Shown piece after piece: positions 9,996-21,705 of a stretch of DNA of 64,000 nt. How positions within the stretch are numbered: the stretch's first letter is position 1; each line of letters begins with the position of its first letter. Both the position numbers and the translations under genes were made by a program. The notes beneath the pieces were generated by a model. It saw only the letters and a program-made list of their open reading frames with translations, did not search any database and was not told where the DNA came from. This stretch comes from Talinum fruticosum (taxonomy: Eukaryota; Streptophyta; Magnoliopsida; Caryophyllales; Talinaceae), in assembly GCA_021018815.1 (NCBI GenBank), contig JAITYX010000009.1:10232501-10296500 (forward strand), given 5' to 3'.

Positions 9996-12079
9996 AATGC
10001 TCGCTAGCGAGCAACGTTGTCCAGGCGTCCCCGGATCAACCATTTACGATTACGATCGGATTCATTCATGGATCGTCACGGTGATTATTGGGTCCTTTGC
10101 ATGGCCAAATCATGATAAATTGTGAAAACTTTTTATAAATGCAATGAATTGATAGCACCAACTATTAATCAGTAAAACTTTTACTTTTAGTATAAATGTG
10201 AAGGCAATAACGTACCTCGGCGTGCCGAACACCTCAATTGCTTGATCGTTTACGCAACACAATTTCAATTCGATTTACGTTTCCAAAACGAATCTACTTT
10301 TGTAGATTACTAGTCTTTTAACAATACTTATATACATTTACGATCACCAAACTTTTACTTTTCACGTACCTATCAATATTATTTCCTTTTGATCCCGATA
10401 TTCATATGTTTCCCGAAATAAGGTATTGATGATATAGTTTGAATTTGTATATAACAACCGATGAGTTTATTTCCCCATTCTTGTAGTAAAACTCAAGTTT
10501 GATCTTTTGCTTATATCACCTTTAGTGTGTGCTTTATGCAGCCTAACCTTAATTGTACCACTCATTTCATCTAGTATGCCCGGATGTCCTCTTATTTGTA
10601 AACCAAATATACTTCCTACTTAAGGTGTCGGTTTGGTTTTCCAATTTTCTAGAAATTTTGGTAGAGTTTCGTTTGAAACATGGCCTAACCATTAGGCTAA
10701 AAGCCTTAAAAACCTGCATAAAATCCACAATAAAACTCAACGAGCCACACGCTCGAGTACACAACTCAACGGCCACACGCCGGAGTATATTTACAACTAC
10801 AAGAACCAAGTTTCAAACAAGTATATAAACCCAAGTTACAATCTCGTCAATATTCTCATTTTCTTGTGCTCATGAACTTTTCGATTTTTTATCACGACAT
10901 ATATATTTATAGCTAAGGCTCCAGGTTAAAGAATTTAATTATAGAAATCCCAATTATCGACGGATGGCTCCGTACGATTAATCCCTCTATGAGTACTTCC
11001 AATAATCGGTTAATGATTTAGTGTGTCGCAGACAGAATAGTGAAACTTAATAATATTTCGACATGTTAACATTTAAATATTTTGAAAAATGCGGACGATA
11101 ACGTACTCGAGGTGGTTGTTCGTTTTCCTTTAAATATTGTTTTTCGTTCTTTTCTCCGAACATGTCGTTCCCATCGATTTTCTGTTTTCATGATTTATGC
11201 ATTAATAAGCTTAATAGCTACTCTCTATTTGTGATAAACTTTTCACATTTGACTTCCTCTAATTCCCCCTTTATTACTCAAATTCATTTGAATTTCTAAC
11301 TTCCTTTAATTACGTACATTTCTTTTCCCCCTCCTCCTCCTACTCAATCCAACATTCGAATTTTCCTTTCAAGCCAAGTCTCACTCTAAGTAATTTGTCG
11401 AATTCTCGCAAAGATCATTGCACATTGAATTATTCTTGTCCTTTCACCACCGTATCACTTATTATCACCAAATTACTAACTTCACCAAAGTCTCTATTAA
11501 GTTCAATAAAGTTCCCAAGTATAACCCAATTTCATTTTTAAATCAAGCTTAACATAACCTAACTTTTAATGACTTTCCCATGATCATATATCTATCTTCC
11601 CATCCACTTTCTACATTTCAAATTAATTCGCACTTGTACAATTAGACCAAGACACAATTACATTAATTTACTCAAGTTTAGCACACATACAAACAAATAA
11701 ATTCAATCCTCCATCAATATTCAACGTCTCATTTACACATTCTTGAAACTAACTTTCAAAATTATATATATGCTCATATTTCAATCATCCTCTATATTTT
11801 TCTTCCAATTCTTCCACCACCAAACAATTTATTCATATTCATATAAAACTTAAACAAGCGCATTCACAATTATAAATAAACCCAAATCAATTTCCATTTC
11901 CATATCCACACATATTAAACCCTAAATCCAATTTCATTTTCTCTCAATATTCTGTCAATTCCACCACAACAAAGTTACAACTCACATTAACTTGTCGAAT
12001 TCTTCAATTACAACATAAATTTGTAGTAGAAAGTTTCTTAGAAATGGGGAATTAGAGATATATCTCAAAGGGGTTTTGA

Positions 12080-12530
12080 AGTGGAATTGGTAGTGGTGGT
12101 TCGGTGTCCGAGGTGGAAGCTCCGAGCGTTGGTCAGCGGTGTTAGGCGCCGGACGGCGGCCAAGGGTGGCGGCGCCAGCTCGGTCCGGAGGTGGCGGTAG
12201 CCACGGGGTGAAACGGCCCGGCCCCTTTCGGAGCGGAGCGAGCGGAGAGGAGAGAGATGTGATGGAGGTGGCTAGGTGGTGGCCGGAGGCACCGGTCGGC
12301 GACCGGGGACTGCGGCGAGGCCACCAAGTGGGACGGCCGTGTAGCAGCGAGCGGGGTGGCGGTTTTGCCCGGCTTGGCACGAGACAGGGGAGGAGGGAGA
12401 GAGAAAAGTTCCTTGTGGCGGCAAGGGTGGCGGCCAAGGTGCACCGGCGGTGGCTTGTTGGCGGCTGCAGGTCCGGCCGATGGCTGGCCGGCGACACGGC
12501 AGCGAGGGCGGGGGTGAGGGAGGAGATGTG
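12080..12530. other. GC-rich patch within the solo LTR
   Basis: A roughly 450-base island rich in CCGGCG-type words, with AT-rich sequence on either side. It supports long overlapping open frames on both strands simply because stop codons are rare. Similar GC-rich segments occur in the transcribed part of large chromovirus LTRs. No protein family is recognised. Confidence 0.55.
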
Positions 12531-12656
12531 AGAGGGATATGGAAGATGAATGTGTTAGCTTGCTTTACAAACACCCCCTTATTGATTTATTCCCGATCCT
12601 TCCACCATCTTCTTTTTCTCTTTTTTTTTTAAACTTTATTTGTGTTATAATAATTG

Positions 12657-12657
<1 letters not shown>

Positions 12658-12725
<68 letters not shown>
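12658..12725. repeat. (TA)n microsatellite
   Basis: More than 30 TA dinucleotides in a row inside the solo LTR. Confidence 0.95.
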
Positions 12726-12727
<2 letters not shown>

Positions 12728-13061
12728 TATATATGATTTTATTTTATTTCTTTTTTTACCTATTAATTTAATTTATTCAGATTCGGAATGAAATTATTCG
12801 AACATATATATACACTTCATAGTACAAACGTAAATTTGTACGAATTACCCATTATTATTTACGATTATCAAATTTGTTCGCATCTTTTATTTCGATTTTG
12901 GATTGTGCGCGGCTCACTCGCTTTTAAACGATATTAAGACGATAAAATGTAAATTTAAAATAATTAATTACAATTAAGTTTCGGGGTGTTACAAAAACCT
13001 ACGCCAACTCTGTGGGAAGCTCGACCACGGGCGGTTCGAGCTGCTGGTCATGGTTCCTACA

Positions 13062-13450
13062 CTACCATCCATGGTCACTAATCAATTCATGTGGTACCCC
13101 ATATCGATAGATAATGTTATGAGTTACGAATTTTGTCACATGTTTTGATGTTATCGTAGCATAGGAGGCTACTTCTACCCACTTGGTGAAGTAGTCAATT
13201 ACTACTAACACAATTTTGTAACCTTCTGTTCCGTTAGGGGTCACTTTACTAATGATGTCTATGCCCCAAGCCGAGAATGGTCGGGACGATGCAAGTGTCA
13301 TTAAAAAGGAAGGTGGTTGGTGTTGCAAGTTTGCATACACTTGACACTTGTGACCTTTTACGAAACTCATGACAATCTGCTACCGTGGTTGACCAATAAT
13401 ATCCTAATCTCTCGAATATTCTTAACCAACATTCTTCCATTCATATGGGG
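13062..13450 (-). pseudogene. Integrase of element A, truncated
   Basis: Minus-strand frame with a degenerate zinc-binding N-terminal remnant (KGHKCQVYANLQHQPP), then WGIDIISK (first catalytic Asp), IDYFTKWVE, and RYGVPHELISDHG (second catalytic Asp). The catalytic core stops there, so the final Glu is lost: the LTR tip of element C begins at 13061. This enzyme would insert the cDNA into the genome. As it stands it cannot work. Confidence 0.85.
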
Positions 13451-13849
13451 TCCATATTCCTCACCATGAATATCGGTCATTACGCGTTCTCTTTCATGTT
13501 GATTAAAACAAAGTAAGTTAATTCCTATGTTGGTTTTCTTGTATAATTACCCTTGATTTATGAAGAAGCTGTGCTCGCTAACATACAAATGGCTCATTGG
13601 GCTCTGGGTGTGGAGTTCGCTGGTATTTTTGGCTTTCTAAATATTAGTAGATGTCATGGTACCAAGCTGGTTTGGTCGATGCAGTACACTTCTAGTGCAT
13701 ATATATGTGCGAGGTTAGCTTCGTCGTTCTATATTAATGGGCATTGAATGAATGCCACTAGGGATATTAATCATAGATGCTAATTTGTCTAGGGCATCTG
13801 TGAACTGGTTGTCATCCCTAACAAGGTATGTATATGATAAGCTATCGAA

Positions 13850-14140
13850 ATATTTCACTAATTCCACCAAATGGGCTTGGTAGGGTGCCAAGGCTTTATT
13901 ACTTACTTTCCACTACGTGAAATCGATTAATGATCGGATTGGAGTCGCGAAAGACCCTAACATTTTTGGCTCGATTTCTATGGCAGCTTGAAGTCTCATG
14001 ATACATGCCTCGGATTCTAGACCGTTGTTAGTGACTTCAAAATATAATTTGACGGAAATAGGAGTATGTGCTCCCTCCGGCGAGACTAAAGGATCCCTAC
14101 TTGAAGCCCTTCTTATAGCAAGGCCATCAAAGTACATGGT
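13850..14140 (-). pseudogene. Archaeal-type RNase H (aRNH) of element A, broken
   Basis: On the minus strand, MYFDGLAIRRAS (first Asp) is followed by SPEGAHTPISVKLYFEVTNN and ESEACIMRLQAAIEIE (catalytic Glu region). This matches the second RNase H domain typical of Tat elements, which sits between the RT-RNase H and the integrase. Frameshifts on both sides break it. Confidence 0.7.
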
Positions 14141-14289
14141 CCACAGGTCGACTTCTACTTGTAAAATGTTCTCATCCGGAAAGTCGAGATGTTTAGGCTA
14201 TGCTTCGATTCTTGGTAGATCAGCTAGGAATTACGATACTACTCTTCCTTTGATCACCTTTTGAGGGACATACTTAAGTTCAAACTCCC

Positions 14290-15400
14290 ATAGCATGATC
14301 TGTCTATCTAGCTATCTTGCTATTAATGGTTGGTTGCTCAAGAATGTATTTGATGGGGTCCATTGGTGCTACAACATGTACTGTGTGTGCCAACATGTAG
14401 TGGCTAAGCTTCTTCGTGGCTCGGACTAAAGCCAATGATGTTTTCTTTAGAGGTGTATATCGAGTTTCGTAATCTAAGAATTTCTTGCTTAAGTAATACA
14501 CTGCATGCTCCTCCTTCCCGTCTCGTTGAGCTAACATGGCTCCCATAGTGGTTTCTGTTGTAGCAAGGTATAAGAGCAATGGCTTTCCTGGTTGGGGCGA
14601 AATCAGCACGGATGGATTAGCCAAATACTCTTTAACCTTCTCAAATTCTTTTTGGCATTCTTCATCCCAAATACGCTTAATTCATGTTTTAAGCTTCTTG
14701 AATGGGTTCACGGACCATACTTAGTTTTGATATGAAACGACTAATATACTACAACCGTCCCGGAAAACCTCGTATTTCCTTTTCAGTCTTCGGTGGTGGA
14801 ATCCCCGAATAGCTTTGATCTTTGATGGATCAACTTCAATTCCTCTAAGATTAACCACAAAGCCTAACAGTTTTCTTGAGGTTACTCCAAAGGCACACTT
14901 TTTGTTGGTTAAGGCGTATTTTATATTTTCGTAGTCTTTCGAAAAATTTTCTAAGACTAGGTAGGTGCCTTACCTTATCCTTGGACTTAATGGTCATGTC
15001 GTCCATGTAAACTTCGACTTCTTTATGTATCATGTCATGTAGCAACGTTGTGTTGTCCTTTGGTACATGGCTCCATCATTCTTGAGTCCAAAGGGCATCA
15101 TGACATAACAATACGTCCCCTTTGTGTGATGAAGGTCGTCTTTCTATGTCTTCTTCAGCCATCTTTACTTGATTGTACCTAGCATATCCATCCATGAATG
15201 AAAGTAAGGCGTGACCGGTGGTGTTATTTACCAAAATATCTATATGAGGTAACGGAAAGTCATCCTCGGGGCTTGCCTTATTCAAATCCCTAAAGTCGAT
15301 GCACATCCGGACCCTACCATCTTTCTTCGGGACTACCACTATGTTTGCTACCCACGGAGGGTAGTGTCCCACCTTAATAAACCTAGCTTCCAATTATTTT
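14290..15400 (-). pseudogene. Reverse transcriptase and RNase H of element A, broken
   Basis: Minus-strand pieces in order: RT fingers/palm with VVPKKDGRVRMCIDFRDLNK, DDFPLPHIDILV and FMDGYARYNQVKM (15076-15393); the active-site box VYMDDM, a YxDD variant (about 14990-15010); then the RNase H with YYLSKKFLDYETRYTPLKK (14304-14624). Stops and frameshifts separate the pieces. The enzyme would copy element RNA to DNA. Confidence 0.85.
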
Positions 15401-15879
15401 TAAAGTTATTCCTTGATCTTCGAGTGCCCACTCGGGTTTCATTCTTCTAAGTTATTGCTTAGCTGGTCGAGCATCTTCGAGATAGTAGAATTTTATGTTC
15501 TACTATGCTTGGATCTATCCCCGCCATGTCTTTGTAGGACCATGTAAAGACATCTATGAATTTTGTAAGGAGAAAAGTGAATTGCTTTTTCTCTTACGAG
15601 TCAATGTTTTCCCAATTTCAACTTCTTGGGGTTGATCTGCTGATCTTAAGTTAGTTATTATTATTTCCTCTATTATTGGTGAGTGATTTTCATGATCTTC
15701 TATAACTTTTATTAATTCTTTAGGGATTTCTTGTTCATTATTAGAGGAAAAAAATAATAATAGGAGGAGGCAAAGAGTAAGAAGAAAGTTTCATCTTATT
15801 GAATGAAGAAAGAACTACATCCGACTCGAAAATAGAAATTGTGAAATTTGAAGATAAACTAACAAGATTAGAAAAAGAA
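15401..15879 (-). other. RT linker / N-terminal pol region of element A
   Basis: Degenerate minus-strand pol sequence between the protease region and RT, with multiple stops. No clear motif beyond its position. Confidence 0.4.
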
Positions 15880-16460
15880 ACAACACCCTAGTGCTAGACT
15901 CGGAAATAGACTACTCTCCTAGAATGATGGTGAACTTTTGGCCCTCTTCGATATCAATCCAAGTGATATGCTTGGATCCTTCTATGTCGATGTTAGTGAT
16001 GAACTTGGACAGATCAAAATGTGGGTACGACATAGCTTGGGATAGTACCAAAACGGAATTCCCCTCTATACATTTCTTCTATCATAATCGCAAACCAAAT
16101 ATATTATTCTAAGCCAAATTGGTCCAGTCTTGTATGGACTACTCATTCTCGAGGAGGTAGGGTGCCTCCTTTTCTAGCACATGGCAGTCACTAAAGACTT
16201 CTAAACTAGGTACTAGGAGGCCCTTCTCCTTTGCATTAACAAGTTTGTCCCTCTAACTTTAGTAGACAATAGATATGTTGTAAATGGAATTAACAAGTAA
16301 AGGGCATTGTTGCGTTCAATACCTTCTTCGAGTAAGTCTTTCTTGTCAAATGTGATGGTTCCATCCCCATTATTGATCAATCCTACCACTTGCTCGGGCG
16401 TAGTTTTAAAAGAGACCTCAATCTTACTAAGTGCATCGATCAAGGCCCACCGATGCTTTT
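15880..16460 (-). pseudogene. Gag-protease junction of element A
   Basis: The minus strand encodes ALSKIEVSFKTTPEQVVG and TITFDKKDLLEEGIERNNAL, matching the conserved segment that precedes the aspartic protease in Tat elements ('TITF..ELP.EG..HN.AL'). Element B has the same segment at 39924-40112. The protease core further on (15900-16150) is too degenerate to show a clear catalytic motif. Confidence 0.6.
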
Positions 16461-18330
16461 AGGAGGCAAAAATAAGTTGCCATATGGAAATGTTAGCTTT
16501 GAGTTGCTGAAGCTACTTTAGGATTTGTTCATCTTGTTTAGAAACTTCTTTTTCTTTTTTCGCTTCTTAAGTCTGTTGTGAACCCATTGGTGCATTGTGT
16601 CATCCAAATCTAGTAAGGAACTGGATTTTGGGGGTTGTTGGTTCTCCCTAAAAGTTATCTTTTTCTAGGGGGTGGTGCGCCCCGAAGTTGTCATCCATGT
16701 CATCTTTAGTTTCATACTTCGTTAGTGACCCACAATCCATGGATTTCTAGGTCTAGGGAAAGTAAGCAAACAAGTGGTTTAGACTGACTTTTGTCTTGAA
16801 TGAAGAGATATGGATCTCACAAACCTTGAATGGGTTCGGAAAAGATGGCTAAGGTACAACTTAATGGGTTTTTGTTATCGTTGGGTTTCGAGTGGCCTTA
16901 GGTAGAGGAAGTTGACCGTTATGGAACATGCCCTCTAATTTGTTCTTAAATGTCCAACATTGCTCCGTATCGTGTCCTCGTGCACGATGGTACTTACGAG
17001 AATTTTCTTGCGTCCTAGTTTTTTACTTGTTTCGTAGTTTCTTATTCTACTCTTACAGGTGGTAACTCGATTTTTCATTTTGACAACAGATAGTCAAGGG
17101 CTTGAACATAATTAATATCTACCGGAGTGTAGTCATTATACCTATTAAAGGCATTAACATCTGCACCCTTACTAGTGTTGCCTTGGTTAGAGGTTATCTT
17201 GTCTTTGGATTGATAATTATCTCTATATTCAGCCATGGCTTTTGTGGTCATGGCAGATTACTCTTCTTCTATCAGCATGCCTGCATCTCTAAGGGCTATG
17301 AAGCTCATGACCAGTAGGAATTTAAGATTTTTATTATAGGTAAGTCGAAGGTTCTTCACGAGTAATTCTAACTTGGTCTTTCTCGGAAGGTCGGTCTACC
17401 ATATGGGCAGCCTTTGCTTTCCATCCGGTGAGGAAGTCGGTGAAGCTCTCTTTCTCCCCTTGTTTGATCAACTCTAAGTCTCAAAGAGTGACAGGTAGAT
17501 CAACGTTATAGGAATATTGATGAAGGAATTCCTTACACGGATCAGTCCAATTAGTGACCTTTTGCAGGTCAACTGCGCTATACCACTTCATTACATCACT
17601 ATCAAACATTCACATTAAGATGATGTGATAAGTGTCTTCGAGTACATTCTTAAGAGTCATTGCTCCTAAGAAGTTGCTAACATGATGATGGGGATTTTCA
17701 GAACCAAGAAATTTAATATCTGCATAGTGAACTTGGGAGGTAATTTCCTTATGGGGATTCAATCCCCATGAGATCAAAGTAGTGACTCTTGAATATGGAG
17801 GATTATGTTAACATCTGTTTTGTCCGATCTATGCATGGATCACACTTAGGCTTAGGTTCAAGACTAGGTTCTAAATCATTTTCTAGTCGAGGTGGAGGAC
17901 CTCCCGGTGGTGGATGAGCTTCTTTTTCACCTCCTTTCTTATTCTCCTGAAGGGCATTTAGGATTACCTCAAGAGTTTCAGATATGGACTCTATCTTTTT
18001 GTCTTGAGCCTCAATTCGGGCTTCCATTTTTGGTGAGGATTCATTAAGCAAGGTGATGATAGGAGATGGTCATGGTTCTTCTTCTATTAGAGGGGAATTG
18101 TTTTTAGGTATTGTCCTAAAAAGATTAATTGAATCGGTGTTGTGTGCACCGTTGTACTAGTGTAGATCGAGGTGTAGAGTGAGGAGAACAGGTACTAGAC
18201 TCCTTACTGAGGGGTTCTAACCTTTTGGAGCTCGGATTTCGACAAAACCTAATGGCGGTAGGCTTCCTTATTTTGCAACCTAAAGGATAGTTGCTTATTA
18301 CCATGTTTAGGAAAACCAACTTTTGGGAGG
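16461..18330 (-). pseudogene. Gag of element A, broken
   Basis: Retrotrans_gag-type protein on the minus strand. An N-terminal helix-rich part (17803-18051, IEAQDKKIESISETLEVILN) leads into the capsid-like core at about 17400-17700, with KWYSAVDLQKVTNW, EFLHQYSYNVDLPVTL and ESFTDFLTGWKAKAAHM. Then comes a knuckle-like HRARGHDTEQCWTFK (about 16950-17000), in which the first Cys is not conserved. The ATG at 18319 is a possible start. Several frameshifts. Element B carries the matching gag at 39884-42330. Confidence 0.75.
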
Positions 18331-19338
18331 AAGGGACTCAAGTGCTATACCCAAAGAGACTAAGAAAGAAAAGGAATGCTTTTTTATTTAGATGCACATA
18401 GGGAATGCAAAATAATTAAAGAAGAGAGCAATGATGTGAATGACTTAGTTTGGGATGATTTTTTTCTTTGGCTAATGCACAAATGCACTTATCTAAATTG
18501 GAATGGATTTATTTTGGCTAAAATGCAAAAATGAAATGCAAATATGCACTCACCTAATTGGAGAGGAATTTATTTTGGCTAAAATACAAGAGTGAAATGT
18601 AAATATGGACTCACCTAATTTAAGATGAATTTATTTTGGCTAAAATGCAAAAATGAAATGCAAATATGGACTCACCTAATTTGAGATGAATTTATGGCTA
18701 AAATGCAAATATGGACTCAGCTAATTTGAAATAAATTTATTTTCTCTAAAATGCAAGAATAAAATGCAAATATGGAATGAAAAAATGCTAAAAAGTCAAA
18801 ACTCTAGAAAAAATTAAAGCTGACTAAAAAGAGAGAAGGGGCCTCGGCAAGACCTTCCTAGACTTGCCAGAGGTGGCCGTCACCAGCTAAGCCCAACAGC
18901 CGGTGACTACCAAAACCTAGATTAAGAGAGAAAAATGTTTTTGGGATCACTCAAAAATGCAATTAATAGACCGACCTAGAAAAAGGAAGCGATTTTTTAC
19001 TTTTGGATAAAAATGCACGTATTGGACCAACTCAAGGAAATGAATTATTATCTTTTATTAGCACCCATGAAAGGGTTATTTAGCACACTAAACCTAACCT
19101 AAAGGCTCAACAAAAGAAAATCAAATACTAAAGCAACTACACTCATTCAAGCATGCAAATGAAGAGAAAAGGTATCACCTAGACAACAAAGGATTTATGG
19201 TCAAAAGAGGGATAAAGTTAGGTAAGATACATGGTGTCTCATAGTTTAAGAATTTAGTCCTCCATGGGGTGCACGACAAGAAAAGGCATGAATCATCGGT
19301 GCCTCTTGGTAAACCAAAAGAGCGTGCTATGAGGGAAG
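18331..19338 (-). other. Untranslated leader of element A (part 1)
   Basis: Sequence between gag and the primer binding site, interrupted at 19338 by the gag-only element and resumed at 26732. It contains imperfect tandem repeats (18395-18790). The same leader, diverged, is found in element B at 42400-43190. Confidence 0.65.
18395..18790. repeat. Imperfect 55-65-bp tandem repeats in the gypsy leader
   Basis: At least five units built on GGCTAAAATGCAAAAATGAA plus GGACTCACCTAATTTGAGAT, with spacing drift. A diverged version of the array is in element B at 42480-42790. Confidence 0.75.
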
Positions 19339-21490
19339 TGTTAAGTCGTATTTTATACGTATTTTTAGTAGTTATTTAGTTTATATTATATAGTTTATTT
19401 TATCTAATTTATTCTATTTTGTCTATTTATAGGTAATTATCGAATAAAGTGGGGAAGAGAAGAAAAGTCATTAAAAGTGGATTTTTAGCTACCGACAAGC
19501 ATCCAAGAAAATATATGAAGTCGGTCCATAAATATAATATGTAATAAAATATTTATTTTAGGATATTATATTTTAGGAAATCCTAAGTGGAATAGAAAAG
19601 GAAACTTAGAAGAGAAGAAAGAGAAATAAACCCTAACTCTTTCACCCTATATATACTACTTATTATCATCATGGAGAGGGGACCTAGACCCACACACAAT
19701 CACCACCTCTTGCCTTTGCTGTCCACGGCAGCCACCACTGCTTGCTGCCGCCTACACCTGCTGCCCAGCCACCAGCCAGCCGCTGCACCTGCCGCCTGAA
19801 CCCTTGCTGCCGCTGCTGTCCGCTTGCTGCTGCTGCTGTCCGCTTGCTGCCACTGCTGTCCGCTGCCCAGCCAGCCACCATCCATCATCATCTTCTTCAT
19901 CTTCCCGGGTCAAAGAAACTAATATCGGTAGTATAATTTAGTTTTGTAATTTTTATTAGAAAAGATTGAGTTTTTATTGATAGATTAATACTAAAGATGC
20001 TAGTTTTATTTAGTTTACATGTTTTAACTTACATTATGTGTGAGTAGTTTTTCTTATACTTGGTATAATCTACTTGAAGCCATGTTAAATTATTTATTTT
20101 GAAACAAAGTTTCGATTTTTATTGTCTTATTGATTCAATCCATGATTTTATGATAATTTGTGTTTAATGTTTATGAATTTATGTCTAATTAATTAGAGTG
20201 CACGCTATTTAGTTTTATATAAATTCATGTGATAGTTTAGAGGGTTTAAGTACGTAATTGCTTGATCTTTTAGACATAAGTATCACCCTAGTTAATCATG
20301 GATGGCTCATACTCATCTCTTTTAATTAGGAAATTATCATAGATCCTTCTTAAATCAATTTGCTAGTAGATTGGTTATTAGGTGCTAGATGATGTTTTTC
20401 TAATACTTAATGCTCTAATTTGATTAAATTCTAGTGCTAGTGCTAGGGTTATCAATATTAGTAGGGTTTATATTAGGGCTAGGCCTAAGTAAACTAATAA
20501 CTAAGGAAAAACGGGAAGATCCGCTAGTGGTTGTCTTCTACAGTTTAGCTCATGGGTAGATCAATTTGTGTGTTAATGATAAATAATAATTTGCATGGTG
20601 GATATAGATTATACTAAGTGTTTTTATAAATTTGCTATCTTTGATAATTATTTGTTTGCTTTTTAGTTATTTTCTTTAGTTTGGCAATTTTTTTTATAAA
20701 TACATAGTCTTTTATTATTAATTTCGTTACCCCGCTAAAGATCAGTATTTTAGGTTAGTTTTAGTAATTTTATTTTAATTTAATTTTGAGTCTTTACATA
20801 TTTTAATTTTCAGAATTAATTTTCTGTCAGTTTTTATTATTTTTGAGTCAGTTTGTTAGAAATTAGTTTAAAAATAGTTTCTTTTGTTATTTTTCGTGTT
20901 TTATTTTCTTTTAGGGTTTAGATAGAGTCCTAGTTTGCTGTGATTAAATTTTAGAATTTTTGGAATTAATTTGATATTTTTTCAGATTTAATTCTTGAAT
21001 TTAATTACTGCAGGTTTTTAATAAAATAAATTCGTAAATTAGATTTTAAATTTTGTTTTTATATTTTTGGGTCTGGTTAGGTTTAGAAAATTAGTATTAT
21101 TATTCTGGGTAATTTTAGTATTTATTTTCGTAAGTATTTTAGTGCAGAATTTTACTTATTTAATTTTCTGTTTTAGAATTTGTTTATTTTCTGCTTTAGT
21201 TTTCTATTTTAATTATTCTAAAAAATATACAAAAATATTTCTGGGTTATTGTAGTTTTATTATTCTGTATAAATTATTTATTTAGTTATTAGATAATTTT
21301 CTATGAATTTTAGTTATTGATTTTAATTTATATTTTCTATTTTGTTTTTAAGAGTAGTAAATTTAATTAGATTAAAACTTGCATGTTATTATATCTTTCC
21401 TCGTGGATTCGATCCCTACTTGCCCTTGCTATATTGTTTATTATAAGTTTAAGTAGTGGTTTAATTTGTTGCTGTACGACAAGCTTAACA
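19339..21490 (+). repeat. 5' LTR of the gag-only element
   Basis: Starts TGTTAAGTCG, ends GACAAGCTTAACA, and is followed by AATT and the primer binding site. It contains a CTG-rich patch (19735-19870) and a TATA box (19648). It is nearly identical to 24580-26731. Confidence 0.95.
19648..19655 (+). promoter_or_regulatory. TATA box of the 5' LTR
   Basis: CACCCTATATATACTACT, about 310 bases into the LTR and followed by a short AT-rich stretch. The 3' LTR carries the same site at about 24889. Confidence 0.5.
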
Positions 21491-21495
21491 AATTT

Positions 21496-21513
21496 TGGCG
21501 CCGTTGTCGGGAA
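21496..21513 (+). other. Primer binding site of the gag-only element
   Basis: TGGCGCCGTTGTCGGGAA, five bases after the LTR end. It is close to the TGGCGCCGTTGCCGGGGA site seen in Athila-type elements. Confidence 0.85.
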
Positions 21514-21705
21514 AGAAAATAATAATTGTTAGTTTTATTTATTTTAGATGTACTACTTTTATTACTTCTTTGTAACTTTAATAGTTTGTTTTCATAGTTT
21601 TGTTTTTTTTAGTGTTTTTTTATTTTGAAAAGGAGTATCCATTTGACGAAGTTGAAAGCCAAGTAAGTGTTTCGATTCTGTTTCGTAAGTTCTAAAATTA
21701 TTGAG

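Larger units (their letters stand above)
9268..12993 (-). mobile_element. Solo LTR, chromovirus (Tekay/Del)-type, nested in LTR C
   Basis: The 3726-bp unit starts TGTAACACCCC and ends GGGGTGTTACA, an 11-base perfect terminal inverted repeat with TG...CA ends. The flanks are AAAGC (9263-9267) and AAAAC (12994-12998), a 5-bp target duplication with one mismatch. It contains no gag or pol. Large LTRs with TGTAACACCCC ends occur in Tekay/Del chromoviruses. Orientation is inferred as minus, because the minus strand runs from an AT-rich part into a GC-rich patch and then a long AT-rich tail. It most likely formed by LTR-LTR recombination. Confidence 0.65.
5304..13061 (+). mobile_element. Tat-lineage Ty3/gypsy element C, 3' end only
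   Basis: A plus-oriented 3' LTR (7416-13061, with a nested solo LTR) is preceded by a polypurine tract and about 2.1 kb of internal sequence that carries an antisense PMD gene. The LTR is homologous to that of element A (26969-39883) in the opposite orientation. Extra ORFs between pol and the 3' LTR, sometimes antisense, are known in the Tat lineage. Everything upstream (gag, pol, 5' LTR) is missing from the window. The left border at 5303/5304 is a direct join to truncated Copia element I. The right LTR tip abuts broken integrase of element A. Confidence 0.75.
7416..13061 (+). repeat. 3' LTR of gypsy element C, split by a solo LTR
   Basis: The LTR starts TGTAGACACC and ends GGTTCCTACA, giving TG...CA ends with a 5-base inverted TGTAG/CTACA. 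It is in two parts, 7416-9267 and 12994-13061, about 1.92 kb together. It aligns with the minus-strand LTR of element A in several blocks, for example TATCCCGAGACTT near 9085 against ACATCCCGAGACTT on the minus strand near 27230. A TATA box is at 8084. The right tip is directly followed by minus-strand integrase sequence of element A. Confidence 0.8.

Noticed and set aside
11982..12574. Several overlapping 100-171-codon frames on both strands
   Set aside because: They come from the GC-rich island of the solo LTR, where stop codons are rare. Pro/Arg/Ala-rich low-complexity translations on both strands do not look like a protein.
12539..12736. Frame ending in alternating Tyr-Ile
   Set aside because: Translation of the TA microsatellite.
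18395..18790. CRISPR-like short repeats
   Set aside because: Repeat and spacer lengths drift, the repeats themselves vary, and the context is a plant retrotransposon leader.
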